A stretch of 64,000 nt of DNA, taken from assembly GCF_002812205.1 (NCBI RefSeq), contig NZ_NPEA01000007.1, forward strand, positions 62,001 through 126,000. Direction: 5' to 3'. A program made the translations under genes and the position numbers. The notes beneath the pieces are model-generated. The model saw only the letters and a list, made by a program, of their open reading frames with translations. It had not been told where the DNA came from and searched no databases. This stretch comes from Leptospira neocaledonica (GTDB taxonomy: Bacteria > Spirochaetota > Leptospiria > Leptospirales > Leptospiraceae). Positions within the stretch are counted from its first letter, which is position 1. Each line of letters starts with the position of its first letter. Shown here one piece after another: positions 55,042-63,863 of this stretch.

Positions 55042-57441
55042 ATGAAACCAAATTTGCGTTTATTATCCGCTTTATTACTTTTACTTTCCGCAACCGGCCT
55101 ATTCTCTCAGACACCTCCAGGCCTGGGAATGAAACAAGAACCTGCGGAACTTTTAGCTTCATTCAAAGAAGCAAATCCGAATCGAATATCTCATAGAGGA
55201 CTTTCTTCTTCTGTGGATCTGTCCCAATACATGCCTCCTGTAGGAGATCAGGGTCAGCAGAGTTCCTGCGTGGCTTGGTCCACTGCCTATGCCACCAAGT
55301 CTTTTCAAGAATATATGGAAAGAAAGGATAGAGGTTGGAAATTAAGCGACTCTTCCGGAAGTCCAAACTATTCCAATATTTTTTCACCTGCGTTCATCTA
55401 TAACCAGATCAACGGAGGCAGAGACAACGGATCTTTGATTTCGGATGCAATGCGTATAGTTGTAGAAAAAGGAGCAGCTCCGTGGTCTTCTATGCCATAT
55501 AACGAGAGAGATTATCTGGCTCGCCCTCCTCAAGATGCTTTTAATGTGGCTTCTTCTTATAAAGCAAAAGAATTTTTGAGAATCAGGCAAACCGATCCGA
55601 CCGAACTTAAAAACCAGCTCTCTTTGGGAAGGCCCGTAGTAGCCGGTATAATAGTTTATGAAAATTTTATGAATTTAAAGGGAAAAGAAATTTATAAAGA
55701 GGGAGTTGGTAAAACTTACGGAGGACATGCAATTGCAATCGTAGGCTACGATGATTCCAAGGGTGCATTCAAATTTATCAACTCTTGGTCCACACAATGG
55801 GGAGATAACGGCTACGGTTATATCGATTATAGATGGTTCACTAAAGTTTGCCAATCTGCCTTCGTACTTGTGGACGATGTGACGCCGGCAACTGCCACGA
55901 ACACAACGACTACCACACCTGCAACAGATGTAAAACCAGTACCTCCTGAAAAAGTAAAACCGACCGCTCCGAAAGAGATCGCAGCCACCCAAGGTTCTTT
56001 TTCGGATAAAGTAGTGCTGACCTGGGCATCGGTTCCGCTTGCGATCGGATACGAGATTCATAGAAAGGGTCCTGGAGATTCTTCTTTTTCTAAGGTCGGA
56101 CTTTCTCAGACAAATGGATTTACGGATGACGGGATCCAAAAGGATATGGCTTATTCTTATAAAGTTGCAACCTTAACAGACACTGACTCTTCCGATTTAT
56201 CCGATGGAGAAGCGATCGGTTACGCAAAAACGGAAGAGGCAAAAGCTCCCCCTAAAGTTGTGGGAGTTAAAGCAAGCCAAGGGCAATATCCGAACAAAAT
56301 CGACCTGGTTTGGGAATCGATCAGTGATGTTTCCGATTATTATGTATATAAGTGGAATTCCATCCAGAAAAAATATCTCTCTGTTGGAAGAGTTAAGAAT
56401 ACGAATTACACTGATAATGCGGCCGCCAAGAACGGGGTCACTGAATTTTATGTAATCGCTGCGATCAGTAATGGTAAAACAGGAGATGCTTCCGATGCAG
56501 CTTCCGGATTTACTATGAAGGCAGAAGCTAAACCTTCTAAACCTTTCGGGCTTACAGCAACAAAAGGATTATATAATAGTAAAATAGAAGTACAATGGCA
56601 GAAGGTCTCGGGAGCTTCTAAATATCTGGTATATCGTTATGATGTAAGCGGATTATTCGGAGGAGGCGCTTGGTCCAAGATAGGAGAAGAAGCAAAAGAG
56701 GCATTCATTGATGAAAAACTCAATGGCCAGTATGCATTCTACGCAGTGGCAGCAGTGAATAAGGACGGTCAATCCGGACCATTCTCCGATTATGCTTACG
56801 GATATATAGATCCGAACAAACATAGAGCTGCAAAACTTCCTACTCCGAACAATCTGAAAGGCGCACTCGATGCAAAAACAGGAAAAATTTCTCTGAAATG
56901 GGACTCCGTTAAAGGGGCCAACGAATACTATGTGTATCGTAAAAAAAGAGGAGCTTCTTCTTGGGACTTCGTTTCCGGCACCAATGAAAAGACTACAAAC
57001 TTTGTCGCAGATGTTCCTGAGAAAGAAATTTTGTATCTCTACTCGGTGACTTCTAAAACGGATTTAGGTGGAGAAAGTGATAAGGCTACTCCTGTATCAG
57101 CCGTTCTTTCCCAAGCAAAACCCGCTAAGGTGATGCGTTCTTTTGGTGGAGACTCTAGTTTAGAAAAATTTAAAGGACCTTGGACTGCTATGTCTTGGGA
57201 TGGCTCTAAAGGTGTAAACCAAGTTCTTCTGGAAATCGAAAGCCAAGACAATGTGAACTACGTTGTGAAGTTCAATAAGCAGAAAATTTTCGAAGGAAGA
57301 TATGTGGAGAATAGCCCTATCATCGACAAAGAAGGTAAATTCCGGATCGAGATCGAAAATGCGGGAGATGCTCTGCAAGTGACACTAAAAGATAATGGGA
57401 TCATTAACCAGAAAGCGACTCTGAATTTCTTGAAGGAATAG
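55042..57441 (+). CDS. Secreted papain-like (C1) cysteine protease with fibronectin-III repeats
   Basis: A protein of 799 residues with signal peptide (LLSALLLLLSATGLFS). The catalytic domain (about 45-275) has the C1 layout: Q-x6-C with C76 (GDQGQQSSCVAWSTAYA), H229 (YGGHAIAIVGYDD) and N247 (FINSWSTQWGDNGYG). Then a Thr/Pro linker and four fibronectin-III-like repeats of 90-100 residues (starts near 310, 400, 492 and 605, each with I-L-W-sv-gA-Y-VYR pattern, e.g. KIDLVWESISDVSDYYVYKW). A C-terminal beta domain (from 690) follows. Probably digests or binds host or environmental proteins outside the cell. Confidence 0.85.
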   Translation: MKPNLRLLSALLLLLSATGLFSQTPPGLGMKQEPAELLASFKEANPNRISHRGLSSSVDLSQYMPPVGDQGQQSSCVAWSTAYATKSFQEYMERKDRGWKLSDSSGSPNYSNIFSPAFIYNQINGGRDNGSLISDAMRIVVEKGAAPWSSMPYNERDYLARPPQDAFNVASSYKAKEFLRIRQTDPTELKNQLSLGRPVVAGIIVYENFMNLKGKEIYKEGVGKTYGGHAIAIVGYDDSKGAFKFINSWSTQWGDNGYGYIDYRWFTKVCQSAFVLVDDVTPATATNTTTTTPATDVKPVPPEKVKPTAPKEIAATQGSFSDKVVLTWASVPLAIGYEIHRKGPGDSSFSKVGLSQTNGFTDDGIQKDMAYSYKVATLTDTDSSDLSDGEAIGYAKTEEAKAPPKVVGVKASQGQYPNKIDLVWESISDVSDYYVYKWNSIQKKYLSVGRVKNTNYTDNAAAKNGVTEFYVIAAISNGKTGDASDAASGFTMKAEAKPSKPFGLTATKGLYNSKIEVQWQKVSGASKYLVYRYDVSGLFGGGAWSKIGEEAKEAFIDEKLNGQYAFYAVAAVNKDGQSGPFSDYAYGYIDPNKHRAAKLPTPNNLKGALDAKTGKISLKWDSVKGANEYYVYRKKRGASSWDFVSGTNEKTTNFVADVPEKEILYLYSVTSKTDLGGESDKATPVSAVLSQAKPAKVMRSFGGDSSLEKFKGPWTAMSWDGSKGVNQVLLEIESQDNVNYVVKFNKQKIFEGRYVENSPIIDKEGKFRIEIENAGDALQVTLKDNGIINQKATLNFLKE

Positions 57442-57774
57442 TCACGACAACAATTTCTACGGAGGTTGTTGGAATTCCTACATAAGAAGTCCGTGAAACA
57501 TCTACTTGATCTTTTACGGATTTGTGATATGGGGGTTTTTATCGAAAGCTTGCATCGGGTACCACCGCACCGGCCCCCCTTCGCAGCGACAATAGGAGCG
57601 AGAAGACGACCAAGTTTTGCTTGAGTCGGTGACCGAGAGAATCGAGGTCAAGCGAGGTTATAAATCAAATCAACGTGCTTCGTTTTATCGAAAGCTCGCA
57701 TCGGGTACCACCACACCGGCCCCCACCCAGAACAAGGGTGGGGTAACCCCACTCCCCGTTGGAATTCCTACAAA
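57442..57774. repeat. Intergenic region with paired direct repeats
   Basis: No gene was found in these 333 bases. A motif of about 40 bases, CGAAAGCTTGCATCGGGTAC followed by CACC(G/A)CACCGGCCCCC, occurs at about 57537-57579 and again at 57683-57725 with two or three differences. In addition, GTTGGAATTCCTACA occurs at 57468-57482 and at 57758-57772, so the two motifs are flanked by matching ends. A CTTGA..TCAAG-type hairpin and a CCCCACC/GGTGGGG stem also occur. This looks like a repeat-derived intergenic element. Confidence 0.7.
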
Positions 57775-59148
57775 TTAAAACAGATCTACTTCTTTCGCTA
57801 GAACGAAAATATTGCCGACTTCTTTGAGTCTTTGTGTAAGCTCAGGAGAACTTAGGACCTTAGTAACCGCGGTTTCCGGAAGTTTTTGCATTTCTTTAAA
57901 ACGTTCCTGGTAGTCTTGGATCCAGATTTTTTTACAGAATAGATTGGCTTGGAAATAATATACTTGGTGGGTGATTAGGAAGTTTAAGGAATCAATATCT
58001 TCTAATGCTTCCGCCGTGATGATCGCTTCTCTGTTGTCGGAAAGTCTTCTGCAATAATCTATGAATGCAAGGTTGTCCAAGAACTTGGTCAAATCCTGAT
58101 CTGCTTTAAATTTAAAACTGATCGGATCCAATTTAAATTCTTTGATCATCTCTCCTAGATCTAAGACCACCTGGTGACTTTGGCTTTTTACTCCGAAGTC
58201 ATCCGCTGCAAAGCTGATCCCGAAATTCCAGAACCTTCTACATACGGATTTGAGAGTTGCCTCTCCTTCCTCGTAGGGTTTTTCGATCAACTCCATACGA
58301 ACATTTTGAGGATTCAGATTTTGTTTCAGAAGTAGTTCATGAAAACGAGTGACCTTCTCATCCGTATCGAATGTATCGATTAGAGTTTGAGGAGAAATAT
58401 TAAATTTCAGAAGTCCAGGAGAACCGTTGCAGGACATGATCAACTTCTCTAAGATCAGAAGTTCTATCCTATTTAGATCCTGGTCATGAGGAATATCTCG
58501 GATGAGATCCGCATAACCTGCATACGCTTCCCCTCCGACAAAAACTTCTCCACCTTTCATGGAGAATGTATGATCTCTATGATTATAATGAATGATCGGT
58601 TGGATGACCGCGTCCGCACGCTCACTCGCAAAATAATCGTTTACACGATTTAAATACGTCCAGCTCCAACGAACCAGATTATCTTTCAGGTTTTTTAAAG
58701 AAGAAGTTTCCAACTCTCTGAAGATTTCTTCTACATAGGAAATAAAATTACACTGAGTCCGCCCTATTCCGAAATCAAAATTGAGAGTTCCGGTTCGGAC
58801 CGCATGGTCATGAAATCTTCCCATGGCAGCGTCAAAATTGGCAAGACTGACCGGCCCGGAATTGTCCAAAGGAGCGACACCGATTAGTAGGTTCTTTTTA
58901 TCTCCATAAGCATAATAACGAAATAACTCTCGATGAGAAGGTTCTATATCCGCGATCCTCTGAGGGATCAATTGTATGAATTCTACTAGGGAAACTGTGG
59001 AAATATTTTGAAATCTAAGGAGGAAGATTGGCTTTCCTCGATTTTCATTGATGAATACTGTCTTAAACTGTTCTAGATCCCCCATATCGAAGGATCTTAG
59101 TTTTAAGTTATAAGCATCGGTCATTTCGTTTGCGACATTAATCGGCAT
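57775..59148 (-). CDS. EAL-domain protein (possible c-di-GMP phosphodiesterase)
   Basis: A protein of 457 residues. The first 170 residues are an unrecognised N-terminal domain. The EAL part retains VGGEAYAGY for the EAL motif, KFNISPQTL (conserved Asn), RMELIEKP (Glu), FAADDFGVKS (the Asp pair), the lysine at ISFKFKADQ, TAEALED (Glu) and YYFQANLF (Gln). The first motif is EAY instead of EAL, and loop 6 differs (VKSQSH for TGYSS), so activity may be weak or the domain may be a c-di-GMP receptor. It stands alone upstream of no partner; the next gene upstream, UDP-glucose pyrophosphorylase, ends 55 bases before its start. Confidence 0.72.
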   Translation of the reverse strand: MPINVANEMTDAYNLKLRSFDMGDLEQFKTVFINENRGKPIFLLRFQNISTVSLVEFIQLIPQRIADIEPSHRELFRYYAYGDKKNLLIGVAPLDNSGPVSLANFDAAMGRFHDHAVRTGTLNFDFGIGRTQCNFISYVEEIFRELETSSLKNLKDNLVRWSWTYLNRVNDYFASERADAVIQPIIHYNHRDHTFSMKGGEVFVGGEAYAGYADLIRDIPHDQDLNRIELLILEKLIMSCNGSPGLLKFNISPQTLIDTFDTDEKVTRFHELLLKQNLNPQNVRMELIEKPYEEGEATLKSVCRRFWNFGISFAADDFGVKSQSHQVVLDLGEMIKEFKLDPISFKFKADQDLTKFLDNLAFIDYCRRLSDNREAIITAEALEDIDSLNFLITHQVYYFQANLFCKKIWIQDYQERFKEMQKLPETAVTKVLSSPELTQRLKEVGNIFVLAKEVDLF

Positions 59149-59203
59149 AGGGTGGGCTTACTTACTCGGAAGCCCGTGGACTGGATTTTAAACGACTGTT
59201 GTT

Positions 59204-60634
59204 TTATGTAAAGCGGAAACGTAAACTATCGTTCGAGATTCGGTCCACACCTAATTCGGACAATTTTCTTTGTCCTGGTCCGGGGTTTATTAATATAACA
59301 TCTCCTTCTATAATTACTTTCTTATCAAACAAAATATCTCCTTCGACTTTCAAGGAGGTGCAGCGCACTAAAGAAGGAATAGCTTGTATACGATCCGTAA
59401 AATCTTTTACCTTCTTATAGTATGTTTCATCTAAGGAGATGACTAATTCTCCGAGACCCAACATCTTTCTTTCTTCCGACATAGTCACCGAGAAATCTGG
59501 ATTTAAAGAATATGCGTCTGAACGTCTGACTAGATAATCCTCACATTTTTTTACGGGAGCAAAACGATCTCTTGGTATAATGAGACCCTTTGTGTTGGAG
59601 AAGTTTTGGATGGCGGATCCCATCGCGGTCTCTAACTGTAGGACCTCCTTCCCTTCTACCTTTTTAGGATTCACGATCAATGATAGTTTGAAATTCCCTG
59701 CGAGTAATTTTTCTTTTAATACATCCAATCGTATCCAAAGATTATTAGTGGAGAATGTTCTAAATTTACCCAAGCCCTCGAACTCATGCATGTGATCGGA
59801 AGGCACCTGGGCAGTTTCCAATAATTGTAAATTCTTTTTTTCTCCACCGACTACCCTTCTGAAAATCGCTCCGCCTTTTTTATCAGCGAGTGTCTTGGGA
59901 GTCATCTCCATGCAGAAGTCCAAGTTTTCTTTCAGAATATATTCTAATATTCCAGGATGAACAGTTGCACCTAAATTGTCTCCGTTAGAAACGAATGCAA
60001 CTTTGTATCCGTTTTCAAGAAGTCGATCCAATAGCCCTGTTTCTAAAAGTGTGAACCAGATATCCCCATGACCGGGAGGACACCACTCTTCGGAATTATC
60101 TTTGGAAATTTCCAAAGGTTTTAGTTCCGGAACAACGAGTCTAGGAACCTTATGTTGTAAGAAACTTGTAGGATAATTTTGGGAGAATTTAATTTTTGTA
60201 AGTTCGTCTTGGCTTTCTTTCTGAGTGCTAAAACTGTCCATCAAGATCAAAGGAACTTCGAGATTATATTTTTGTCGGATGAATTCTATTTGTCTGCAGA
60301 CAACTTCTAAGAAGCTCATTCCATCCTTGATCTCTATCAAGGATTTTGGTCCGGAAAGCCCCATGCTGGTACCGAGGCCTCCATTCAGTTTGATCACTAC
60401 TAATTCTTTTAAAAATTTGGGATCTCCTGAATATTCCGATTCGATTTTTTCTAAGGAAATCTCATCCTTATTCGGGTCCAGGTCCCCTACTTCTTCCCAT
60501 TTTACGATCCCGGTTTCTCCATTTCGGACTTCTTGGATCTTGGAAATAAAATCGGAAATGAACTCTTCAGAGAGTCCTTCGGCCAACATTTTTTCTCTGA
60601 CTAATTTTTCAGATCCTGCTGTCATCGAATCCAT
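59204..60634 (-). CDS. UTP-glucose-1-phosphate uridylyltransferase (eukaryotic UGP2 type)
   Basis: A protein of 476 residues, UDPGP type 1 family. The nucleotide-binding loop is LNGGLGTSMGLSGPKSLIEI; QHKVPRLV, then PGHGDIWFTLLETGLLD and AFVSNGDNLGATVHPGILEY are eukaryotic-type UGPase motifs; KKVEGKEVLQLETAMGSAI, VPRDRFAPVKKC-type segment and a C-terminal beta-helix follow. Most bacteria use the unrelated GalU. It makes UDP-glucose for envelope glycans, so it probably feeds the glycan genes elsewhere. It overlaps the upstream exported-protein gene by 13 bases. Confidence 0.92.
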   Translation of the reverse strand: MDSMTAGSEKLVREKMLAEGLSEEFISDFISKIQEVRNGETGIVKWEEVGDLDPNKDEISLEKIESEYSGDPKFLKELVVIKLNGGLGTSMGLSGPKSLIEIKDGMSFLEVVCRQIEFIRQKYNLEVPLILMDSFSTQKESQDELTKIKFSQNYPTSFLQHKVPRLVVPELKPLEISKDNSEEWCPPGHGDIWFTLLETGLLDRLLENGYKVAFVSNGDNLGATVHPGILEYILKENLDFCMEMTPKTLADKKGGAIFRRVVGGEKKNLQLLETAQVPSDHMHEFEGLGKFRTFSTNNLWIRLDVLKEKLLAGNFKLSLIVNPKKVEGKEVLQLETAMGSAIQNFSNTKGLIIPRDRFAPVKKCEDYLVRRSDAYSLNPDFSVTMSEERKMLGLGELVISLDETYYKKVKDFTDRIQAIPSLVRCTSLKVEGDILFDKKVIIEGDVILINPGPGQRKLSELGVDRISNDSLRFRFT

Positions 60635-61029
60635 CTTATAATTCCTTTCGCATCGTACATTTCATCAAATTCGCCCAATTCGATCGTATATTTTTCGTCT
60701 TTCGAAGAAGGATCATAGATCAATTTTAATTTTACTTCTCTTCCACTATCTTCTTTTTTTACCGGTTTCTCATTCTGCTCTTCATACAGAGGAAGGAAGA
60801 CAGAATAAGAATAGATATATACCGATTTTTTGGAATTTTTTCTATAATACAAAACACCTTTTTCAGCAAGATCTCGTTTTAGGATCTTTGTATAAGGTAC
60901 AGGAAAAGTTTTATTCCAAATGGCAAGAAGTGTCTTATCCATCTCAGAATGTTTAGGCACCTCCGAATACAAATTCGTTACGGAAAAAAGAAAAATGCCT
61001 AATATCAGGAAACGAAACATCGCCTTCAT
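60622..61029 (-). CDS. Hypothetical exported protein
   Basis: A protein of 135 residues with a signal peptide (RFLILGIFLFSVTNLYSE). The mature part has HSEMDKTLLAIWNKTFPVPY, then basic and beta-like segments (SVYIYSYSVFLPLYEEQ and VKLKLIYDPSSKDEKYTIEL). The family is not recognised. ATG 61029 or the in-frame ATG three codons later (61020) could start translation; both retain the signal. Its 3' end overlaps the pyrophosphorylase start by 13 bases, so the genes are cotranscribed. Confidence 0.6.
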   Translation of the reverse strand: MKAMFRFLILGIFLFSVTNLYSEVPKHSEMDKTLLAIWNKTFPVPYTKILKRDLAEKGVLYYRKNSKKSVYIYSYSVFLPLYEEQNEKPVKKEDSGREVKLKLIYDPSSKDEKYTIELGEFDEMYDAKGIIRWIR

Positions 61030-61139
61030 AAACTTACAGACAGATTAAGAACCAGGAAGTATTCTTCAAGTAATTACTTAAAAAGAAAGGACCGCTAGCT
61101 ATAGTATTTCCCCGCTATATTTGAAAGCGGATTCCGTAT

Positions 61140-61685
61140 CTATTTAACGGATTCCTTATATTTAGAATAAGTCTCGTTATCCGAATCGAAGACTATATCT
61201 GCAGTAGCACAGATCACTCCACCCAAGGAAACGATCCTGATATTTAATAAAAATTCCTGGTCTTGGAATACAAGTTGTCCTAAAGCTAGATACTCGGCCC
61301 CGGCAAGTTTTCCTATAGATACGATCTGATCGTTAAGTACGAGCCCACTTGCTTGGAAATCCTGCTCTCCTATGACCCGATTCAATCTATCTCTCTCCAA
61401 TAATTGGAATGTTTTAGGATCGAATAATTCTTTTCCAAGTCTATCTGTGACAAGCCTTCCTAGTTGAGAATTGCTCCCGTCCTCGTTGATTATATTCAAG
61501 ATAGCAAGTCTTGCAGGAAGTTTGCCTCCTTGCGCTTTCAAAGAGGCTAAAAATTGGTATCTGAGTTCGGAGGCAATACTTGCAACCCCGGCATTCGGAT
61601 CCTTCGCTTTCTTTCTGACTTCACCGGAAGAAACACAAGAACCTAATATAAGTATAGATGCTAATAGGAAGACCCGAATTTTCAT
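61140..61685 (-). CDS. CsgG/FlgO-like lipoprotein
   Basis: A protein of 181 residues with lipobox LILGSC (cysteine at 17). The mature part has ARLAILNIINEDGSNSQLG, VTDRLGKELFDPKTFQLLER, LNRVIGEQDFQASGL and AEYLALGQLVFQDQEFLLNI, the pattern shared by CsgG and FlgO (outer-membrane lipoproteins with an anticodon-like fold). It might help assemble a surface structure. It begins 13 bases after the stop of the sensor gene upstream and is probably in the same operon. Confidence 0.75.
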   Translation of the reverse strand: MKIRVFLLASILILGSCVSSGEVRKKAKDPNAGVASIASELRYQFLASLKAQGGKLPARLAILNIINEDGSNSQLGRLVTDRLGKELFDPKTFQLLERDRLNRVIGEQDFQASGLVLNDQIVSIGKLAGAEYLALGQLVFQDQEFLLNIRIVSLGGVICATADIVFDSDNETYSKYKESVK

Positions 61686-61698
61686 TTTCCCGCCTATA

Positions 61699-63840
61699 TT
61701 AAAAATATTTAACTAATGTGACTTGGTTTCCGGTGCTATTAAATTTCACCAGATCGAATGTGGCCAAGGTAAGAGTAAGTCCTCGTCCATGAGTGATCCC
61801 TTCAGAATTCAGTTTTTCCATGCTGCTCTTTTGTAGTCTAGCATGATTAAATCCTTTTCCTTCATCCGTGATCCTGACCCCTATTCTATCTCTGGAAAGT
61901 GAATATTCCACTTTTACTTTTTTGGATTTATAATAAGGATCTTTCTGTCTTTCCTGTACGAACCTGAAATAATTCCCTTCCGACATTGCTCTGGTTTTTT
62001 CCTCGAAGCTGATATTCAAATTTCCATGTTCGATTGCGTTGATGATCATTTCTCTGAGGCAGTTTCTCATTGCAGTGATCGTGCCCGGATCTACGAATCT
62101 GTATAAGTTTGCAGTCATTCTTTGGCTTAGAAGTTCTGCATTTTGTAGATAATTATTTGCAGAATAGACAGTCTTCTCATCATCCACATATCTAGACATC
62201 AAGTCCTGGTCCGGCTCGTAGGCTCTTCCTAAAATTTCCCTTTGGCCCTCATATTCCAAAATTTGGAACTGCACCTGCAATTCCTTAGGTTCTCTCAAAT
62301 ATTTTTGGAGAAATTCTCCTAGGAATCGAACCGGCTTTCCTTCGGAAGCGAGTTCTTCCAGTTTTTCTAATACGTATAATTTCTTATAAGCGTCCTGCAA
62401 TTCTCCAGCCTTATAAATCAGCTCCATGAAGTTTTTACCGATCACTTCTTGGGGTTTAAATCCTATATGTTTGGAAACGGATCTGTTTGCGGCGAGGATA
62501 TTCCAATTTTGGTCCAAAGAGAATAAAAAGTCCTCTTCTACTTCGAACAAACTTCTGTATTTTGCTTCCGATTCTTCTGCATAATTTCGGATCTTTCCTA
62601 ATTCTTCTACTCTTTGTTTCAATTGATCCGACAAACGTTTGATCCGATCTGCCAACCCCAAGGATAGAAGGCTAACTTCCATCACGGAACCCACTTGTAT
62701 TCCCCATAGGGTGAAAAAGTTATTCGGCAGTATCCCGAAAGATTTTAAACCGAATAAAAAGCTAAAGAACAAAAAAGAAGACCAAGCAAACAGAAAGTAT
62801 TTTGCCTCTCTTCTCCCTGCTATCAAACATTGTATACCGTTAGAGATTAAAAATCCTAATGTAAAGAACATAAGGACTAAACTACTCATGATTGCAGTTC
62901 TATATTCCCAAATGAATAATGTGGAAACCATCCCTCCAAAACTCAATAAGAAGAGAAGATAGTACAATTTAGAAGTTTTAGGAGTGTATTCAGGAGCATT
63001 CAAAAAGGACCTGCTGAATGCTCCTGCAGTCAAGATCACTGAAAAAATAGAGAACGGCAGACTATAATTTGCCCATAAAACGGAACTTCTCCATAAATAT
63101 TGGAAAGAAAGCCCATTCAAAGTAAACTGGAAGAGTATATAAGTTAATATATAAATAACATAATATAGGTAACTTTTGTCTTTGGTAGAAAATAAAAGAA
63201 AAAGATTATACACCACCATAATAAGCATGGAGCCGTAATACAATCCAAGCGCGAGTTGTTCGGTGGAAGAATGTTCTATAAATTCGTTTTTGGAGAATGT
63301 CAAAAAAGGTAATAAAATAGAACTGGAGCTTGCAATCCTAAAGTAAACTTCTCTTTTAGAACCCGGCTCATCCGAAAAAGGGTATGCAAAGTTTCTATGT
63401 TCGATCGGGCGAGTGCCGAATTCTCTTAAATCTCCAGAGTGATTGATTGCAGAATCGGAAACCCTTCCGACATAAAGATCTACATAGTCCAAAAGAGCAT
63501 AATCTATCTCTAAGATCCAATCTATAACTTTACTAGTTTGATTCTCCGTTTTAAGACGCACCCAAATCGCAGATTTAGAATATCCTAAACTGTTTTGGAA
63601 AATCTTTTCCGACCCACCTTGGTCGAATATTTTTAATACTTCTTTAAAGGACTTTTTGCCGGTCTCATCTTGGTAGACGGAAAGATAAGGAAGAAGGGAA
63701 ACGCCATCCATCTTCTCTTCCAAGAAGAAGCGGTCTTTTTTTTCGTAGACCGGACCTTCTCCCCAAACAGGAAAAGAGAAGAAGATCATCAAAAGAAAAC
63801 TAGATAGGATTAAAGATCGATTCCTGATTTCCTTTCGCAT
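61699..63840 (-). CDS. 7TMR-DISM sensor with PAS and RsbW-like ATPase domain
   Basis: A protein of 713 residues: signal peptide, extracytoplasmic 7TMR-DISMED2 domain (about 35-190), seven helices (195-400), coiled linker, a PAS domain (about 420-540; LDQNWNILAANRSVSKHIGF), and a C-terminal HATPase of the RsbW/SpoIIAB kind with ITAMRNCLREMIINAIEHGN and VRITDEGKGF. I see no phospho-accepting histidine helix between PAS and ATPase, so this is likely a serine-kinase or anti-sigma-type switch, not an ordinary histidine kinase. 7TMR-DISM proteins are abundant in Leptospira and respond to carbohydrate or lipid ligands. Confidence 0.82.
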   Translation of the reverse strand: MRKEIRNRSLILSSFLLMIFFSFPVWGEGPVYEKKDRFFLEEKMDGVSLLPYLSVYQDETGKKSFKEVLKIFDQGGSEKIFQNSLGYSKSAIWVRLKTENQTSKVIDWILEIDYALLDYVDLYVGRVSDSAINHSGDLREFGTRPIEHRNFAYPFSDEPGSKREVYFRIASSSSILLPFLTFSKNEFIEHSSTEQLALGLYYGSMLIMVVYNLFLLFSTKDKSYLYYVIYILTYILFQFTLNGLSFQYLWRSSVLWANYSLPFSIFSVILTAGAFSRSFLNAPEYTPKTSKLYYLLFLLSFGGMVSTLFIWEYRTAIMSSLVLMFFTLGFLISNGIQCLIAGRREAKYFLFAWSSFLFFSFLFGLKSFGILPNNFFTLWGIQVGSVMEVSLLSLGLADRIKRLSDQLKQRVEELGKIRNYAEESEAKYRSLFEVEEDFLFSLDQNWNILAANRSVSKHIGFKPQEVIGKNFMELIYKAGELQDAYKKLYVLEKLEELASEGKPVRFLGEFLQKYLREPKELQVQFQILEYEGQREILGRAYEPDQDLMSRYVDDEKTVYSANNYLQNAELLSQRMTANLYRFVDPGTITAMRNCLREMIINAIEHGNLNISFEEKTRAMSEGNYFRFVQERQKDPYYKSKKVKVEYSLSRDRIGVRITDEGKGFNHARLQKSSMEKLNSEGITHGRGLTLTLATFDLVKFNSTGNQVTLVKYF

Positions 63841-63863
63841 GGGCTACAAATCGTATGCAAATT

